64,000 bases of DNA from Bacteroidia bacterium (GTDB lineage: Bacteria > Bacteroidota > Bacteroidia > JADZBD01): the NCBI GenBank assembly GCA_020054095.1, contig JAGVMA010000031.1:1-64000 (forward strand), given 5' to 3'. Position 1 is the stretch's first letter. Each line of letters begins with the position of its first letter. A program made the position numbers and the translations under genes. The notes under the pieces are model-generated. The model was given only the letters and a program-made list of their open reading frames with translations. It made no database searches and had not been told where the DNA came from. Below, one piece after another: positions 61,315-64,000 of this stretch.

Positions 61315-62333
61315 ATGAAGATTTTATTTAAATCTCTTTCGTTGCCATTTGCGTTTACATTTCTTTTTTCGTGTGGCTCAGTAACCGACAATTCAGATAA
61401 GACAAAAAAAATAAGCGATTCGCTACCGGCAGATTTAGCGGCTTTAAATGCAAAAATCGGAACCGATACAAAAAATGCAGCACTTTATGCCGAGCGCGCG
61501 GAGTATTATTTTAGCAGAAAACAAATTAATCCGGCAATAGAAGATTTAACCCGCGCTATTAAATTAGAACCTACAAATTCCACTTACTATGCGCGCCTGT
61601 CTGATTTTCATTTTGCGAGAAACGAAACGCGCTTCACTCGCGATTTATTATACCAGGCAATAAAAATTAACCCTAATAATAATGACGCACTTTTAAAACT
61701 TGGCGAGCTTTTTTACCTTGTGAAATCGTATGACTCTGCGGTTTTTTATATCAATCGCTCCATTGCTATTCAGCCCGATAATGCAAATCATATTTCCAAA
61801 AAGGAATGGCTCTAAAAGAAGCAGGTGATACACTAAATGCAATAAAAGCATTGCAATCGTGCGTGGAAGTAGATGCAAATTACTACGATGCTCATTTGAT
61901 TATTGCTAATTTATTTTCAGTAAAAAGAAATAAATTTGCGATTGAATATTATTCAAATGCCATAAACTTACAGCCATTAAATATTGACGGGCTTTATGGC
62001 TTGGGAATGTTTTATCAGAACACAAAACAATTAGATAAAGCAGGAGAAGTTTATGAGCAGATACTAAAGATTGATTCGAACCATGTGTTCACAATATACA
62101 ATAAGGGTTATATCCAGTTAGTTGAAAACAATAATCCTAAAAATGCAATTCGTTTTTTCATCCGTGCCTCACAATTAGATCCTGACTATTCAAGTGCTAT
62201 TTATATGCGCGGCTTGTGTTACGAAAAATTGGGCGATAAAAAATTAGCCGCAACTGATTATAATGCAACGCTAATCATAGAGCCAAGTAATTCACTTGCT
62301 TTAGAAGGACTTAAGCGGCTGTCAAAAAAATAG
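61315..62333 (+). pseudogene. TPR lipoprotein gene split by a frameshift
   Basis: Two frames overlap and together make one protein of about 339 residues. The first (166 codons to 61815) has a lipobox (FLFSC) and TPR repeats with EYYFSRKQINPAIEDLTRAI and LLKLGELFYLVKSYDSAV. It loses sense after NANH at about 61790 and stops at 61813-61815. The second frame continues as FQKGMALKEAGDTLNAIKAL, so NANH-y-FQKGMAL is the expected joint, and contains five more TPR-like repeats to 62333. A deleted base at about 61791 explains it. The stretch CCAAAAAGG could also let a -1 ribosomal slip restore the frame without loss of length. Either a disrupted gene, a sequence error, or recoding. Confidence 0.8.
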
Positions 62334-62373
62334 TGTGTAGTTGTTAAATCTTATTTGATATAACAATAAAAAT

Positions 62374-62381
62374 TACCTTTG
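62374..62381 (+). promoter_or_regulatory. -7 box for the ABC exporter gene
   Basis: TACCTTTG, 18 bases before the ATG at 62400; TTTG at 62354-62357 could be the -33 element. Confidence 0.45.
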
Positions 62382-62399
62382 CCAGTCAAAATTAATTAG

Positions 62400-64000
62400 A
62401 TGGCAAAACGCAATACCGATCATTTACCAAATGCAAAGATTACAGGCAGTACATTAAAAAAAGCTGCACGTGTTTTTGAATTTACAGGCAAGCATAAATG
62501 GAAATTATATTTAGGATTATTTTTTCTTTTGCTCACTGGCGGTACCGCTTTGCTTTTTCCTATGTTGTTAGGCGGATTGGTTAAAACCATCGAACAAAAA
62601 GATTTTAGCCAAATTGACCAAATAGGATTTTTCTTAATTGTTGTACTATCTCTCCAGTCCGTATTTTCATATTTCAGAATTTACTTGTTTGTAAATTATA
62701 CTGAAAATACCTTAGCTTCACTTAGGCAAGCGGTATATGCGCACATGATAAGATTACCAATGTCGTTTTTTGTTCAAAAGCGTGTGGGCGATTTAAACAG
62801 CATGATGTCGTCAGATATTTCGCAAATACAAGACACACTAACAACTACTATCGCAGAATTTTTGCGGCAAATTATTTTAATTATCGGTGGAATTATACTG
62901 CTGCTGTTTCTTTCTCCAAAACTCACGCTGCTCATGTTGGCTATTGTTCCGGTGGTAGCAGTAGCGGCAGTTGTATTTGGCAGATTTATTCGTAAAACAT
63001 CGAGGCAAATACAGGATAAAATTGCTGAGTCGAATACAATTGTGGAAGAAACTTTGCAAGGTATTGCTAATGTAAAAGCATTTGCAAATGAAATTTATGA
63101 GAACATGCGTTACAGAAAAAGTACCGAAGAAATTGTTCGCAATGCAATTAGAGGTGGAGTTTACCGTGGCGCTTTTGCATCGTTTATTATTTTTTGTTTG
63201 TTTGGTGCTATTGTGGCTGTTATTTGGTTTGGTGTTAACCTCGCTTCAAAAAACCAGCTTTATATTGGCGATTTAATTTCTTTTATTTTATACTCTGCAT
63301 TTGTGGGCGCTTCGTTTGGAGGTGTAGCCGAGTTGTATGCACAGATACAAAAAGCAGTAGGTGCCACTGAACGAGTTTTTGAAATCTTAAATGAGCAAAC
63401 CGAAAATTTAGAATTTAAGAAGTTAGACGAAAGTATTCGGATAAACGGAGAAGTAGAGTTCAGAAACATTGCATTTAGTTACCCTTCCAGAAAAGAATAC
63501 GAAGTTTTAAAACAAATTAGTTTCATTGCTAAAAAAGGCGAAACAATTGCAATCGTTGGCCCAAGTGGTTCAGGTAAGTCAACCATCGCTTCGTTGCTTC
63601 TCCGTTTTTACGATGTAAACGAAGGGGCTATTATTATTGATGGTAAAGAATCGCAACTGTATTCGCTTACCGATTTAAGAAATAACATGGCAATAGTTCC
63701 GCAAGATGTTTTGTTGTTTGGCGGATCTATTAAAGAAAATATTGCTTACGGGAAGCCCGATGCCACAATGGAAGATATAATTAATGCTGCAAAGCAAGCA
63801 AATGCATTTGATTTCATTAACAGTTTTCCCGAAAAATTTGAAACAATAGTAGGCGAACGTGGAGTAAAATTATCGGGCGGACAGCGCCAGCGAGTAGCTA
63901 TTGCAAGAGCAGTATTAAAAAATCCATCTATACTTATATTGGATGAGGCAACAAGTTCGCTCGATTCTGAATCAGAACGAGTGGTGCAAGAAGCGCTTGA
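62400..64000 (+). CDS. ABC exporter with fused membrane and ATPase domains, 3' end beyond right edge
   Basis: Open from the ATG at 62400 to the right edge (533 codons). Six hydrophobic helices (about 40-310) form an ABC_membrane type 1 domain, with LGLFFLLLTGGTALLFPMLL and the coupling region ASLRQAVYAHMIRLPMSFF. The ATPase domain follows at about 345: EFRNIAFSYPSRKEYEVLKQ, Walker A IVGPSGSGKSTIASLLLRFY, signature LSGGQRQRVAIARAVL, Walker B SILILDEATSSLDSESE. The remaining C-terminal part is outside the window. It is an MsbA/LmrA-like homodimer exporter of lipids or small hydrophobic molecules. Confidence 0.94.
   Translation, partial: MAKRNTDHLPNAKITGSTLKKAARVFEFTGKHKWKLYLGLFFLLLTGGTALLFPMLLGGLVKTIEQKDFSQIDQIGFFLIVVLSLQSVFSYFRIYLFVNYTENTLASLRQAVYAHMIRLPMSFFVQKRVGDLNSMMSSDISQIQDTLTTTIAEFLRQIILIIGGIILLLFLSPKLTLLMLAIVPVVAVAAVVFGRFIRKTSRQIQDKIAESNTIVEETLQGIANVKAFANEIYENMRYRKSTEEIVRNAIRGGVYRGAFASFIIFCLFGAIVAVIWFGVNLASKNQLYIGDLISFILYSAFVGASFGGVAELYAQIQKAVGATERVFEILNEQTENLEFKKLDESIRINGEVEFRNIAFSYPSRKEYEVLKQISFIAKKGETIAIVGPSGSGKSTIASLLLRFYDVNEGAIIIDGKESQLYSLTDLRNNMAIVPQDVLLFGGSIKENIAYGKPDATMEDIINAAKQANAFDFINSFPEKFETIVGERGVKLSGGQRQRVAIARAVLKNPSILILDEATSSLDSESERVVQEAL

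Overview
This window looks like chromosomal DNA from a free-living or environmental member of the Bacteroidota, near the Flavobacteriia/Chitinophagia/Saprospiria grade. It is AT-rich. Intergenic regions repeatedly carry the Bacteroidota -7 promoter box (TAnnTTTG) at a short distance before a start codon. The proteins fit the phylum: TPR/beta-propeller/OmpA envelope proteins, a type IX secretion (T9SS) C-terminal sorting domain, a two-component-type propeller sensor, DUF4197, CarboxypepD_reg-like and redoxin/TlpA-like lipid-anchored or exported proteins, and a TamB homologue. No species can be named from the sequence alone.

Layout. 1-2016 is the 5' part (minus strand, running off the left edge) of a large secreted PKD-type protein. 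2208-8283 holds DUF4197, cinA, a PorE-like OmpA protein, a fatty acid desaturase and a CarboxypepD_reg-like exported protein. 8284-12885 is a worn accessory stretch: an IS3-type transposase remnant, a small membrane protein, an SDR, a frameshifted bestrophin-like gene, an AraC regulator and a methyltransferase gene with an internal stop, bounded on the right by tRNA-Met. 13199-18817 is a giant alpha-2-macroglobulin with an intact thioester motif. 18894-20111 has DUF1801 overlapped by a multiply broken dinD. 20381-37445 contains plsY, a 1988-residue SPOR protein, clpS, an M48 protease, small envelope proteins, tsaD and tamB. 37545-43023 contains purL, mtgA, an SPFH protein, tRNA-Arg and a conserved hypothetical gene.

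43559-47488 is a four-gene restriction-modification island (Vsr endonuclease, C5 cytosine methyltransferase with a Dcm-like target region, a PD-(D/E)xK-type endonuclease, and a GHKL/MORC-like ATPase), preceded by an array of 21-bp repeats. 47650-50239 has nth and three poorly characterised genes. 50364-55718 carries what looks like a partner-switching signalling set: a membrane propeller sensor with a PP2C/SpoIIE phosphatase output, a lipoprotein, and SiaB- and SiaC-type proteins whose predicted phospho-threonine is at residue 68. 55804-64000 contains an ABC exporter pair, a Ppx/GppA phosphatase, a T9SS-sorted polysaccharide deacetylase, a TPR lipoprotein split by a frameshift, and the start of an ABC exporter that runs off the right edge.

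The most interesting items are the restriction island with its added ATPase, the propeller-driven Sia-like module, the modular 1988-residue SPOR protein with repeat-derived linkers, two related short-repeat arrays (20 and 21 bp) both in divergent intergenic regions beside accessory genes, and two GTG starts that sit almost on a predicted transcription start (possible leaderless mRNAs). Several genes are broken (bestrophin, methyltransferase, dinD, TPR lipoprotein); single-base assembly errors cannot be excluded for the frameshifts. All family assignments are by eye from motifs; no database search was run.
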